This document shows positions 9,601-18,644 of a stretch of DNA of 18,982 nucleotides, in pieces. Source of the stretch: Candidatus Altimarinota bacterium (lineage in GTDB: Bacteria; Patescibacteriota; Gracilibacteria; GCA-2401425; JAJOLG01); contig JAJOLG010000008.1 in assembly GCA_021129445.1 (NCBI GenBank), positions 1-18,982 on the forward strand, given 5' to 3'. How positions within the stretch are numbered: position 1 is the first letter of the stretch; each line of letters starts with the position of its first letter. A model generated the notes under the pieces. The model saw nothing but the letters and a program-made list of their open reading frames with translations, made no database searches and was not told the origin of the DNA. The position numbers and the translations under genes were made by a program.

Positions 9601-10098
9601 TTTTCAAACTTTAATATCAATTTGAGAATTTGCAGATAATTTTTTTATAAAAGTTTCAATTTTCACAAAAGAAGTATTTTTTGGAATATTTACTGGATCA
9701 GAAGACATTAAAGTAATTGTTGATTTTCAAAAATCTTGATCAACTTTTATATCTTGAAAATCAAAATATCAAAATAAACCTTCGATATCCTGCTTTATCA
9801 TTATCTCATCTGGATTATAAGAAAGTTCAAAACTCAACATTTGAACATTATTCAAATCTTTTCAAGCAAAAAACCTTACAGAACCTCACTGCGCTGTAAT
9901 ACCTGTATAACTTCACATAAAAACATCATATCATTCTCAATCCACCAATTGATTTTCAAAAACATTCAAAAGTGATGCCTTAAAAAAACTTGATTGATTC
10001 GCAAAAAATATTGAAAACAATATTGTAAATCATGTAATTATTGAAAAAAGACTGACTAATCTTTTCTTTTCCTTTAAAAATTGTTTTAAATTAAACAT
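6604..10098 (-). CDS. large secreted or surface-anchored multidomain protein (cohesin-like N-terminus, Ig-like modules, dockerin-like C-terminus)
   Basis: 1164 residues, open throughout in code 25. An N-terminal hydrophobic segment (about 14-33) after KEKKR is a signal peptide or membrane anchor. Residues about 55-205 look cohesin-like (FELSYNPDEI, then alternating strands). Residues about 300-680 carry three similar modules with a D-rich turn (SDDDGINDISS, KDEDGANDIVE, DSPNGVNLINK), followed by a related region to about 815. Residues 824-920 and 927-1018 look like two SbsA/Big_5-type Ig-like domains (VQLVFTNPLD, IALTFDQGIM). The C-terminus has dockerin-type loops, the better one at 1089-1100 (D1089, N1091, D1093, D1097, D1100), and a final acidic EF-hand-like tail (1142-1159). 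Cysteines are few and could pair (C209/C215, C748/C756, C1065/C1111). No LPXTG motif is seen. Probably adhesive or structural on the cell exterior; domain names are by eye. Confidence 0.85.
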
Positions 10099-10365
10099 AT
10101 TTATTTTTATTTTTATTTCAAAAATCTGAATATTTTATTTATTTTTTTTTATTTTTCGTAATTTTTTATTTGTAAAATGTGTAAAAATATTTTTTTTTAA
10201 TAAAAAATTATAAATTATGAAAAAAATTTTTTAAATATTGAAAATTTTTTGTATAAAAATATAAAAAATATTTTTTTGTAATTTTTATCACATATTTTTT
10301 TATTTTCAGAACTTGCTTTTTTAAAAATAAAAAATATATTTTTTCCTTAAAAATAATTTATAATT
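10099..10365. other. A/T-rich divergent intergenic region
   Basis: Contains the leaders of the surface-protein gene (minus) and the small Cys-protein gene (plus). It is almost pure A/T with long homopolymers. I see no convincing open reading frame, RNA gene or palindromic operator. A TATAAT lies at 10359-10364, immediately before the ATG at 10366. Confidence 0.5.
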
Positions 10366-10617
10366 ATGGGATTTAAAAGATGAACAGACGGAAAACTTGT
10401 AATAACACAATGCGAATGATATTGTCAGACTCAATGATTCACAAAACCCTGCTGAGAATGATGTAGGAATGAAAAAGAGCCTGATATAAAAAATACTGAA
10501 TGATTAAGTAAAAACAACGAAAATTTAAAAGAATCACTAAAAGAAGCTCAAAAAATTATTTCTAAAATAGAAAAAAATTCAAAACAAAATATTCAAGAAA
10601 CATTAAATAAATTTTAA
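10366..10617 (+). CDS. small twin-CxxxC protein, 83 residues, function unknown
   Basis: I do not recognise a family. The N-terminal third has four cysteines as two CxxxC pairs, C16-x3-C20 and C29-x3-C33, with glycine (TGA) inside each. This is a pattern that could bind a metal or form a helical-hairpin disulfide pair like CHCH-type folds. The rest (about 45-83) is a Lys/Asn/Glu-rich predicted helix or coiled coil. No signal peptide or membrane segment is visible. It is divergent from the large surface protein and is followed by its own terminator, so it is likely monocistronic. Four in-frame TGA codons in the Cys region fit code 25. Confidence 0.75.
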
Positions 10618-10623
10618 ATAAAT

Positions 10624-10651
10624 TTGACTCAAAAAAATATTTTATTTTAAT
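10624..10651 (+). promoter_or_regulatory. weak candidate promoter of fusA
   Basis: TTGACT (10624-10629), a 16-base spacer and TTTAAT (10646-10651). If used, transcription would begin about where the hairpin at 10658 starts, putting that hairpin at the 5' end of the fusA transcript. Confidence 0.28.
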
Positions 10652-10657
10652 AAAAAT

Positions 10658-10682
10658 AGCGACAATTTTTCGCTGTTTTTTT
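10658..10682 (+). terminator. intrinsic terminator between small Cys-protein gene and fusA
   Basis: AGCGA (10658-10662) pairs with TCGCT (10670-10674) around an A/T loop, followed by G and seven T. It most likely terminates the small Cys-protein transcript before the fusA start at 10708. Confidence 0.65.
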
Positions 10683-10707
10683 AATAAATATCAAATAATT
10701 TTATAAA

Positions 10708-12783
10708 ATGAATTTAAAAAATGTAAGAAATATCGGTATTTTTGCACATATCGATGCCTGAAAAACGACAATGTCGGAAAGAATTTTATTCTATTCTTGA
10801 AAAATTCACAAAATCTGAGAAACTCATGATGGTGAATGAACAATGGATTGGATGGAACAAGAGCAAGAAAGATGAATTACAATTACATCTGCTGCGACAC
10901 AAACTACATGGAAAGAATATACATTAAATGTAATTGATACTCCAGGTCATGTGGATTTTACCGTTGAAGTTGAGAGATCTTTAAGAGTTCTTGATGGTTG
11001 AGTTGCTGTTTTTGATGGTGCGATGTGAGTTGAACCTCAGTCTGAAACTGTTTGGAGACAAGCTGATAAATACCAAGTTCCTAGAATTTGTTTTATAAAT
11101 AAAATGGATAAAATGTGATGAGATTTTAAAATGTCATTATGAACTATCCACGAAAGACTTTCAAAGTCTGCATATGCTATTCAATTACCAATTTGAGCTG
11201 AATCTGATTTATCTTGAGTTATTGATATTATTGAAAGAAAAGCATATAAATTTGAATGAAATATGTGATCAGAAGTTGTTGAAATAGATGTTCCTGCTGA
11301 TTTAGTTGACGAAATGGAAGAATACAGAAATACTTTAATGGAATGACTTTCTGAAGAAGATGAAGAATTTATGGAAAAATATCTTTGATGAGAAGAAATT
11401 TCTGTTGCAGATATTAAAAAAGCATTAAGAACCGCTGTTTTAACTTGAGAATTTTTCCCAGTAATGTGTGGTTCTGCACTTCAAAATGTTTGAGTACAAC
11501 TTGTACTTGATGCAATTTGATATTACTTACCTTCACCTCTTGATACCTGAGATATTCAATGAACTGATCCAAATGACGAAGAAAAAGTTTTGACAAGAAA
11601 AAACGATGTAAATGAAAAATTATCTGCACTTGCATTTAAAGTTGCAACTGATCCATTTATTTGAAAATTAACTTATACAAGAGTTTACTCTTGAAAATTA
11701 GAAGCATGATCTTATGTTTTAAATGCAACAAGTTGAAAAAAAGAAAGAATTTGAAGACTTGTAAAAATGCATTCAAATTCAAGAGAAGATGTTGATTTTT
11801 TAGAAGCATGAGATATTTGAGCTGTAATTTGATTAAAAGACACAAGAACATGAGATACACTTTGTGATGAAAAATCTCCAATTGTTCTTGAATCAATGAC
11901 TTTCCCAGAACCAGTAATTAGAATTGTTGTTGAACCAAAATCAAAATGAGATCAAGATAGAATGTGAACTGCTCTTTGAAAATTAAAAGATGAAGATCCA
12001 ACTTTACAAGTTTACACTGATGAAGAAACTGGACAAACAATTTTGGCTTGAATGTGAGAATTACATTTAGATATTATTGTTGATAGACTTAAAAGAGAAT
12101 TTAAAGTTGAAGCAAATATTTGAACACCACAAGTTGCATACAGAGAATCTATTCAAAAGAAAATTGAAAAAGCTGAATACAAATACAAAAAACAATCTTG
12201 ATGAAGATGACAATTTGGTCATGTTATAATGAATGTTGAACCATGAGAGCCTTGAACTTGATTTGAATTTGTAAATTCTGTTGTTTGATGAAGAATTCCA
12301 AAAGAATATATTTGACCGGTTGAAAAATGAGTAAAAGAAGCATTAACTCAATGAGTTGTTGCATGATACCCAGTGGAAGATGTTAAAGTTGAGCTTTTAG
12401 ATTGATCTTACCATGAAGTAGATTCATCTGAACTTGCCTTTAAACTTGCTGCTTCAATGTGTTTTAAAGATGCTTGTAGAATTGCAAAACCGTCTTTACT
12501 TGAACCAATTATGGCAGTTGAAATTACCACTCCAGAAGAATACATGTGAGATATTATGTGAGATATTTCTTCAAAAAGATGAAATGTTAAAGAAATGACT
12601 GACAGATGAATGGCAAAAATCATCAGAGCAGAAGTTCCACTTTCAGAAATGTTCTGATATGCAACTCAAATTAGATCAATTTCTTCTTGAAGAGCTGCAT
12701 TTGCAATGGAATTTAGCCATTACGAAACTGCTCCTGCAAATATTGTTGCAGAAGTTAAAAAGGCTAGATGAATTGAAGAATAA
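10708..12783 (+). CDS. fusA: translation elongation factor G
   Basis: Translational GTPase that drives ribosomal translocation. The 691-residue protein is full length for the family and conserved end to end. The G1 motif is AHIDAGKTT (residues 13-21), where the glycine before Lys is [17 protein letters not shown] is the switch I region, DTPGHVDF the G3 motif and NKMD the G4 motif. Domain IV contains GGRGQFGHV and the C-terminus has PLSEMFGYATQIRS. Most glycines are TGA, making this the clearest proof of code 25 in the window. ATG at 10708 gives the canonical [16 protein letters not shown] start; there is no Shine-Dalgarno. It stands apart from ribosomal protein genes and ends just before a strong terminator. 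Confidence 0.98.
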
Positions 12784-12802
12784 AAAAATATTTAAAAATT
12801 TT

Positions 12803-12835
12803 ATCCCAAGAAAATTTTTTCTTGGGATTTTTTTT
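12803..12835 (+). terminator. intrinsic terminator of fusA
   Basis: ATCCCAAGAAAA (12803-12814) pairs perfectly with TTTTCTTGGGAT (12817-12828), then T-run to 12835. This is the strongest hairpin on the plus strand. Confidence 0.88.
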
Positions 12836-12903
12836 ATTTGAAAAAATTTTGATATGAGAGGAAAAATTTTTATGTTGTTTGAAATATTTTTAAAGATATA
12901 AAA

Positions 12904-14115
12904 ATGAAAAAAAGAATCCTGCTTTGAATGTCCGGCTGAATCGACAGCACAGTCGCAGCATATATTTTAAAAGAACAATGATACGAAGTTGTTTGAGTTT
13001 TTATGAAATATTGGGTTGACCCGGAAATGTCAAAATGAATAGAAAAAGAAGATAAAATCACAGAAAATAAATGTTGTAGCATAGAATCCCAAATGGCAGC
13101 AAAAAAAACTTGTGATAAATTATGAATTGAATTTCATATTTTAAATATGATTGATAATTTTCATGAAGAAGTTGTGGAATATTTTTTAAAAATGCATAAA
13201 AAATGACTTACTCCAAATCCCTGTATTCAATGCAACAAAAAAATTAAATGGTGAGATATTTTTTGAAAAATGAAAAAATTTAATTGCGATTTTATCGCAA
13301 CTGGACATTATGCAAAAATCAAAGAATTTGAGTGAAAAAAATATATCCAAAAATGAGATGACTTAAAAAAAGACCAATCTTATTTTTTATCAGTTTTAAG
13401 CCACAAACAACTCGAAAAAATCATTTTACCACTTTGAAATTTTCAAAAAGAAGAAATTAAAAAAATGGCACAAAATTTTTGAGAAGAAGAAATTTTTAAG
13501 AAAAAAGAAAGTCAATGAGTTTGTTTTTACAACGAAAACTCGTATGTTCCTTTTTTAAAAAGACACTCCCCTGAACTATTTGAAGAATGAGATTTCATTT
13601 TTATTGACAAAAATTGAGATGAAAAAATCGTGTGAAAACATAAATGAATGCCATATTACACAATTTGACAAAGAAAATGAATCTGAGTTTGAGGTTTTGA
13701 AAATCCAGTTTTTGTAATCGGATTCAGAAGAGAAAAAAACCAAGTTTTACTTTGAGAAGACGAAAAACTGCGGTCAAAAAAAATTTTAATTAGCGATTTA
13801 ATTATTAAAAATGAATTAAAAAAAATTTTAGATGAAGAAAAAAAATTTTCTGATGAAAAAAATATTTTTAAAAAATTTTTATTTAAAATAAAAAAATTTT
13901 TCTGATGAAAAAAATATTTTTCCGCAATTCGCCATCTGTGAAAAATTTCTGAAATTAAAAAAATCGCAGAAAAAGAAAAAAAATTTTTAGACTGAAAAAC
14001 TGAAAAAATTTTGGAAATTACTTTGAAAAAACCACTCCGTGCAATCACACCTGGTCAATTTTTGGTAATTTATTCGGAAGACATGAGAGCGATTTGAAAC
14101 GGAATGATTATTTAA
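12904..14115 (+). CDS. mnmA: tRNA-specific 2-thiouridylase MnmA
   Basis: ATP-dependent enzyme that thiolates U34 of tRNA-Lys/Glu/Gln. The 403-residue protein has the PP-loop GMSGGIDST at residues 8-16, TPNPCIQCN with catalytic C107, ATGHYAKI (132-139), KDQSYFLS (156-163), SQGVCF with the second catalytic cysteine C207, and the YYTIGQRKGIGVGGF motif (251-265). The C-terminal barrel ends with PLRAITPGQFLVIY. It is about 40 residues longer than usual because of a Lys/Phe-rich insertion around residues 302-340 in the C-terminal domain. Residue 290 is a CGG codon at a place where homologues often have an aromatic residue. ATG at 12904 has no Shine-Dalgarno. Its TAA overlaps the convergent def stop. 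Confidence 0.95.
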
Positions 14116-14621
14116 ACTTTAATTCATAATTTCTCCAAATCTTTTTCAGTCATTTTTTTATCCATCTCAAACTCTCAATTCACCAATTTATCGAAAAATA
14201 AAACTCCTTCAAGGTGATCAAATTCATGCTGAAAAACAATTGCTCAAAATCATTTTAACTCCATTTTTATCTTTTTTCAATTTTCATTGAAATATTCAAC
14301 AACAATTTTTTTAGACCTTTCAACATCTCAAAAAATTCATGGAAGCGATAAACATCACTCTTTTCAGACAACTTTTTTTTCAGAAAATTTTAAAATTTTT
14401 GGATTTATCACAACTGTTGTATTTTTTTTATCAAATTGTGCTAAAAAAATTCTTTTTGAAAATCACACCTGAGGAGAAGCAACTCACACTCAGTCATCTG
14501 ATTTTTTTAAAAATTTTTTTAATTCTTCAATAAATTCTTTTTCATCAGAAATATTTTTTATCTCCTCTGCTTTTTTTCTTAAAATTTTATTATTTAAGCC
14601 TGTTTGGATTTGTAATTTCAT
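14112..14621 (-). CDS. def: peptide deformylase
   Basis: Metalloenzyme that removes the N-terminal formyl group from nascent proteins at the ribosome. The 169-residue product has all three family motifs: GVGVASPQVG (44-53, for the usual GxGLAAxQ), EGCLSLPG (88-95) with metal ligand C90, and QHEFDHLEG (131-139) with ligands H132 and H136 and catalytic E133. Length is typical. ATG at 14621 is the only sensible start before motif 1. It lies 71 bases downstream of lepA on the same strand, probably cotranscribed, which groups two translation functions. The stop overlaps the mnmA stop tail to tail. Confidence 0.95.
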
Positions 14622-14692
14622 TGTCAAGTAATTATATTTTGATTTTAATTTAAAATTAAAAAAATATTTTTCAAATAAAAAGTATCCAATTT

Positions 14693-16501
14693 CTAATCCC
14701 TTTTCAGCACTGCCATAAAAGCACCTTGTGGCAAATTAACTTTTCAGAATTCTCTCATCCTCTTTTTTCATTTCTTTTGCTTTTCCAAAAGCTTATTTTT
14801 ACGAGTCGCATCTCATCAATACAATTTTGCAGTCACATCTTTTCTAACTGCTGGAATTGTTTCACGGGCAACAATTGTTCATCAAACTGCGGCTTGAAGT
14901 GCAATTGGAAATTGTGCTCTTGGAATTACATCTTTTAATTTTTTCGCAATTCAAATTCAAATATTGTGCGCTTCATCTTTGTGTAAAATAATCGACAAAG
15001 GATCAACTTTTTCTCATGCAATTAAAAAATCCATTTTTACCAATTTATCAGAAAAATATCAAATAATTTCATAATTCATCGATGCATATCAAGATGTCAC
15101 CGATTTTAATTTATCAAAAAAATCCGCAATAATTGTCGCAAGTGGCATTTTATAAACCACCATATTTCTATGTTCATCAATTGTTTTCAATTCTTGATAT
15201 TTTCACCTTCTATTTTGACAAATTTCCATAACTGCACCAGTGTATTCTTGCGGAATAATCACTTCTAATTTTACAATCGGCTCACGAATTTCTCTCAAAT
15301 ATGAAGGATCTGGTAAATCCTCTGCCGATGCAATTTCTTCAACTTTTCAATCATTATAAACAATTTCATATTTTACTGATGGGGCAGAAATAATCAAATC
15401 CAAATCAAATTCCCTTTCAAGCCTTTCTTGTAAAATATCAAGATGCAAAAGCCCTAAACATCAACATCTAAACCCATTTCAAAGAGCCATTGAATTTACT
15501 GGATCAAAAACCAACGCTGCATCATTTAATTGAATTTTTTCAAGGGCACCTCTCAAAATATTGTAATCTGAGGTGTCTGCACAAAAAATTCATGCGTAAA
15601 TTGTTGGTTTCACCTTTATATATCAAGGAAGCATTTTTGCATTTTCCATATTTTCTCACGAATAAACCGTATCTCAAACTCTTGATTCAGAAGTAGATCT
15701 CAATCAAGTCACAATATATCAAACATTTCAAGCTTTTAAAATATCTTTTTTTTCATATTTTGGAGAAAAAACTCAAACTTCCAAAACTTCCATTTCTGCT
15801 CTTGTTCAAAGCATTTTACATTTCGTTCATCTTTTTATTTCTCAAGAAATAATTCTCACAAATGCCAAAATTCATTTATATTGATCATAAATTGAATCAA
15901 AAATCAAAGCTTTTGTTTCATTATCGTTATCAATTCACTCTTCAACTCTCAATCAGGATTCGTCAGGAGATGGAACTATTTCAATCACAGCATCAAGCAC
16001 TGTCTCAACATTTTCACCAGTTTTTGCAGAAATTGGAATAATATCCTCTCTTTTGCATCAAATTAAATTGATAATTTCATTCGCAACTTTTTCAACATCA
16101 GCAGCAGGAAGGTCAATTTTATTGATAACCGGAATAATTTCCAAATTATTTTCAATCGCCAAATAAACATTTGCCAAAGTTTGAGCCTCAATACCTTGAC
16201 TTGCATCAACAACCAAAATCGCTCATTCACAAGCTGCAAGCGATCTTGAAACTTCATATTGAAAATCTACATGACCTGGTGTATCTATGATATTCAATTC
16301 GTATCATTTCCAATGTAAAGTCACAGGTTGGAGTTTTATTGTAATCCCCCTTTCTTGCTCAATGTCCATTGTATCAAGCATTTGTCCGTGTTTCATTTCC
16401 CTTTCAGAAAGAAGTCATGTGATTTGCATAAATCTATCTGCGAGAGTTGATTTTCAGTGATCGATATGAGCGATTATTGAGAAGTTTCTTATTTTTTGCA
16501 T
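14693..16501 (-). CDS. lepA: elongation factor 4 (LepA), ribosome-dependent GTPase
   Basis: Translational GTPase acting on stalled or initiating ribosomes, membrane-associated or cytoplasmic. The 602-residue product is full length. The N-terminus [19 protein letters not shown] holds G1 (TGA for the P-loop Gly). It continues with [34 protein letters not shown] for G4, and the LepA-specific [21 protein letters not shown]. The C-terminal basic tail has [24 protein letters not shown] at 16501 matches the canonical LepA start; the stop is TAG. def follows. The divergent neighbour is the L,D-transpeptidase gene, with only about 100 A/T-rich bases between the two starts. Confidence 0.97.
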
Positions 16502-16529
16502 ATTTTATTTTTAATAAATTTTTTACCTT

Positions 16530-16557
16530 AATCTAAAAATTTTTTTCCACCTTGCAA
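16530..16557 (-). promoter_or_regulatory. weak candidate promoter of lepA-def
   Basis: On minus, TTGCAA (16557-16552), a 16-base spacer and TAGATT (16535-16530) precede the lepA start at 16501. TTGCAA is self-complementary, so it could also serve the divergent gene, but no well-spaced -10 is seen there. Confidence 0.3.
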
Positions 16558-16603
16558 AAAAATTTTTAATATTTAATTTTTTTCTAAAAAAAATAACTTT
16601 ATT

Positions 16604-17131
16604 ATGAAAAAAATTTTAGCAACATTTTTAATATTTTTCTTGTCATCTCAAAATATTTTTGCGACTGATTTTTCAAAAATCAAAGAAAGACCAGTGCAAA
16701 ATAATTATCATTTCACAAGCTATTTTCCATCAATGGATGAGCTTTATAAATACAGAAAAGCGATAGTTATTGACACAAAAATTTGAAATTTGAAGGCATA
16801 TTTTTATGGTCAGGAAATTTGGAGTTTTGATGCATCAGTTTGAAAATATAATTTTGAAACTCCAAAATGAAAATTTAGAATTGTGCAAAAAAACCGCTTG
16901 CCAAAATCAAAAACTTCATGACTTTATATGCCATTTTGGATGGAATTTCGGTGAAATTGAAAATATTGAATTCACGGATTTCCACTTTACCCAAATAAAA
17001 CCCCAAAATACCCAAATGAAGACAAATTTTCAAGAACAAAATTAGCTTGATGATGTGTTAGAGTGCAAAAAGAAAACATAAAAATTCTTTATGATTGGGT
17101 TGAATTATTGACAACTGTAATTATTTTATAA
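16604..17131 (+). CDS. L,D-transpeptidase (YkuD domain), secreted
   Basis: Predicted exported enzyme that forms 3-3 peptidoglycan cross-links or attaches proteins to peptidoglycan. The 175-residue product starts with a clear signal peptide (KK, then ILATFLIFFLSS, cut likely near residue 20, IFA|TD). The YkuD core follows: TPKGKF (86-91), GIHGF with catalytic-motif H124, and the nucleophile motif AGGCVRV with C151. The usual motif is S/T-H-G-C; here the residue two before Cys is Gly (TGA), not His. Spacing of H124 to C151 is somewhat longer than the family pattern, with a Pro/Tyr-rich insert. Residue 116 is a CGG codon. TGA restores at least nine glycines. Family assignment is good; activity depends on the altered motif. 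Confidence 0.88.
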
Positions 17132-17143
17132 TAATAAATTTCG

Positions 17144-17149
17144 TATAAT
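17144..17149 (+). promoter_or_regulatory. candidate -10 element for the winged-helix gene
   Basis: Consensus TATAAT at 17144-17149, about 50 bases before the TTG start, with no well-spaced -35. TTGACA at 17108-17113 is too far upstream (30 bases). Confidence 0.3.
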
Positions 17150-17199
17150 TTTTTTGGACAAAGACAAATTTTTTATACTTAAAAAAATAATTATAAAAC

Positions 17200-17766
17200 T
17201 TGCTTAAAACCCTTTTTACATCAAATGTTAGGCTAAAAATTTTAAAAAGATTTTTTCTAAATACTGAAAAAGAATACTATGTTCGTGAGCTTTCTCGTGA
17301 TTTAGATGAACAAGTAAATGCAATTCGCCGTGAACTTGACTCTATGCATAAAATCGGTCTTTTAAAAACAAGGGCAAAAAATAGAAAAAAATATTTTTAT
17401 TTGAATAAATTTTTTTTGATTTACAATGAACTTTCTTCAATTATTTTAAAAAATTTTGTTTTGGATTCTCAAATTCATGAAGATTTGAAAAAATTATGAG
17501 AAATAAATTTATTGATTTTAAATTGAATTTTTATTGATAAGCAAAAGGAAGCTGATATGTTGATAGTTTGAGAAATGGATTCAAAAAAACTTCAAGAATA
17601 CTTACTTTCTGAAATTTGACATAAAAATGTAAAATTTTCTCTGATGTCAAAAGATGAATTTCAATATCGTATTGATATAAATGACAACTTTGTAATCTCA
17701 CTAATCCGTGATAAAGATAGTATAATTCCGATAAATAAAGTGAAAAATATTTTGAAAAATATTTAA
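17200..17766 (+). CDS. winged-helix DNA-binding protein with nucleotidyltransferase-like C-terminal domain
   Basis: 188 residues. The N-terminal 80 or so form a winged helix (NVRLKILKRFF, YYVRELSRDL, then the recognition helix NAIRRELDSMHKIGLL, wing KNRKKYFYLN), like ArsR/MarR-type regulators. Residues about 100-188 (NGIF then ADMLIVGEMD, SLMSKDEFQYRIDINDNF) resemble the small nucleotidyltransferase-like domain often fused to such winged helices in CPR bacteria and archaea. The usual GS motif is degenerate, so catalysis is doubtful. The start is TTG at 17200: an in-frame TAA lies at 17194-17196 and no ATG precedes the conserved region. TGA is used as Gly here (for example near 17499 and 17620). 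Target genes are unknown. It ends 5 bases from the convergent methyltransferase gene. Confidence 0.85.
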
Positions 17767-17771
17767 AAATT

Positions 17772-18479
17772 TTAGTCAAGATTTTTTAAAACCAAAACAA
17801 CATTCCACCCATCATTTTTCTGTTTCTTAAAAAAATCAAAATAAAAATTCTCTCAAAAATCAGACTTTTTTATTTGATTTTCAATATTTTGTTTAAAATA
17901 TTTTTTTACTTCAAAAATATTTTTTTCCCTAAAAAGAGTTTTATTTTCATCAAAAAAACCTTCTCAATAATTCCAAAAATTTATATAAACCACTCATTTT
18001 TTATCCAAAATCGCATAAATTTTATTTAAAATTTTTTCATCAAATTTAAGAAAATTTTCAAAAATTCAGGATAAAATAATAAAATTAAATTTTTTATTTC
18101 ATACAAAATTTTTTGGATTTTCTAAAAAATCTTCAATTTTTGTATTTATTAAAACATCAGAAAAATTTCAATTAAAAGTTAATTTTTTTGAAGACTCAAA
18201 AAAATTTTTTTCAACTCAGTAAAAAATCTTTTTAACTCAAAAATTTTTCTTAACTCAAAAAAATTTTAAAAATCAAAAAAAATAATTTTTTAAAACAGAA
18301 AAATTCTTTTTATAAAAAAAATCAGCAAAAATCTTCTCAATCAATAAATTAAATCTACCATTTCCACATCACAAATCCAAAATCCTAATTTTTTTTGCAT
18401 AAAAAAAATCATCCTCAGAAAAGATTTTCTGAAAAATTTCATACTCCTCGAAAAAAATTTCATTTTTAATTTTAATCAT
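17772..18479 (-). CDS. class I SAM-dependent methyltransferase (divergent)
   Basis: 235 residues. The SAM-binding motif I is RILDLGCGNGRF at about 32-43 (first Gly is TGA), followed by a helix and a later hydrophobic strand NFIILSGIFENFL that fits motif II/III. The middle (about 65-105) is an unusually Phe/Lys-rich stretch with several FGVKK-type repeats, perhaps reflecting extreme A+T drift. Substrate cannot be predicted. The C-terminal DGGNVVLVLKNL resembles a final strand of the Rossmann fold. ATG at 18479 is 10 bases downstream of tRNA-Thr(GGT), also on minus, so the tRNA and this gene may share a transcript. Confidence 0.8.
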
Positions 18480-18489
18480 AAAAAAATTT

Positions 18490-18565
<76 letters not shown>

Positions 18566-18610
18566 ATTTTAGTTTTTTAAAAAGTATTTTATTTTTAAAT
18601 AATTTCAAGT

Positions 18611-18644
18611 TTTTATTAAAAAGCAGACTATTTCTCTAGTCTGC
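18611..18644 (-). terminator. intrinsic terminator of the right-edge minus-strand gene
   Basis: On minus, GCAGACTA (18644-18637) and TAGTCTGC (18630-18623) form a perfect 8-bp stem with a 6-base loop, followed by TTTTT. The stop codon of the degenerate open frame (18630-18628) lies inside the second arm. Confidence 0.75.

Noticed and set aside
10359-10364. TATAAT as -10 promoter element of the small Cys-protein gene
   Set aside because: It abuts the ATG at 10366, so transcription would start inside the gene. The true promoter is probably further upstream in the A/T-rich gap.
10708-12783. UGA as Trp (mycoplasma-type code 4)
   Set aside because: TGA falls at P-loop and other invariant Gly positions, and real Trp positions such as [10 protein letters not shown] use TGG.
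13656-14048. 130-codon minus-strand open frame
   Set aside because: It is the antisense shadow of the A-rich mnmA 3' half, with low-complexity F/S/K composition and no family features.
1974-17766. Dozens of apparent in-frame TGA stops suggesting widespread pseudogenes
   Set aside because: Each gene is intact when TGA is Gly, and the affected sites are conserved glycines.
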